A model generated the notes under the pieces. That model was not told the origin of the DNA. It saw only the letters and a list, made by a program, of their open reading frames with translations, and did no database searches. From NCBI RefSeq assembly GCF_023101085.1, contig NZ_CP064703.1, positions 3,596,001-3,660,000 of the forward strand: a DNA stretch of 64,000 nucleotides, read 5' to 3'. The stretch is from Bradyrhizobium sp. 170. GTDB taxonomy: Bacteria; Pseudomonadota; Alphaproteobacteria; Rhizobiales; Xanthobacteraceae. A program made the position numbers and the translations under genes. The first letter of the stretch is position 1; every line of letters starts with the position of its first letter. Below are positions 63,882-64,000 of this stretch, piece by piece.

Positions 63882-64000
63882 TGTTCAAACGACCATCCGT
63901 TCATTATGGCCGCACGCCCGCGCCCGTAACGCCCTATCAGAAAGCGGCGCAAGTGTGGGACGAGCGCATCGGCTCGGCGCGGGTGCAGGCCAAAAACTGG
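63881..64000 (+). CDS. trbF: TrbF, VirB8-like protein, N-terminal end (partial)
   Basis: 40 codons to the window edge: MFKRPSVHYGRTPAPVTPYQ, KAAQVWDERIGSARVQAKNW. Conserved TrbF start; one-base overlap with trbL. The membrane and periplasmic domains lie beyond the window. Confidence 0.9.
   Translation, partial: MFKRPSVHYGRTPAPVTPYQKAAQVWDERIGSARVQAKNW

Overview
The window is GC-rich, gene-dense DNA from an alphaproteobacterium. The gene families (rhizobial-type Ku, the SRAP/dinB pair, an ArdC–ParB–strawberry-notch–DUF2493–DUF736–RepA–Trb cluster, and a RIT element) fit Hyphomicrobiales, most likely a Bradyrhizobium/Nitrobacteraceae-like genome or large plasmid. This placement rests on family recognition, not a database search. 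Nearly everything is accessory DNA, in three blocks.

(1) 1–11.3 kb is a defence/genome-maintenance block. It holds the end of an sbcC-like gene, a zinc-hook AAA ATPase resembling the anticodon nuclease RloC, a broken AbiEii-type toxin remnant, a KfrA-like DNA-binding protein, and, divergent from it, a complete four-gene Wadjet (jetABCD) anti-plasmid operon with overlapping start/stop codons.

(2) 11.4–25.9 kb is a DNA-repair block. On the minus strand two zinc-ribbon proteins, a UvrD/Rep helicase and a secreted SNase-like nuclease lead into an SRAP (HMCES/YedK-like) gene and dinB. The SRAP gene is cut after its first codons by a 4.6-kb insertion (about 13.9–18.53 kb). The insertion contains a complete RIT element (three overlapping tyrosine recombinases with 69-bp terminal inverted repeats), the end of a second decayed RIT element, and a carboxymuconolactone decarboxylase/MerR pair. 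On the plus strand are ku, a NUDIX hydrolase and a phosphoesterase, then an ATP-dependent DNA ligase (minus) and a coiled-coil TolA-like protein (plus). Decayed second copies of the NUDIX, SNase, zinc-ribbon and dinB genes are scattered in and around the block, suggesting repeated duplication and loss.

(3) 26–64 kb is a conjugative element (ICE or plasmid). It has a serine recombinase, ArdC anti-restriction protein, ParB-like protein, a 1,444-aa methylase/strawberry-notch helicase, a Toprim primase-like protein, DUF2493 and DUF736 proteins, small regulators, and RepA followed by three iterons. A Tn7-like transposon (tnsA–tniA–tniB–tniQ, matching 27-bp end repeats, no cargo) sits directly behind repA, where parA would be expected. 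After it come DUF2840, TraF, the relaxase, two CopG-like proteins flanking an inserted MFS transporter gene, TraG, and the trbBCDEJKLF mating-pair operon, which runs off the window end.

No rRNA, tRNA or CRISPR array was seen. Several genes are visibly broken: AbiEii, NUDIX copy 1, SRAP, SNase copy 2 and DUF2285.
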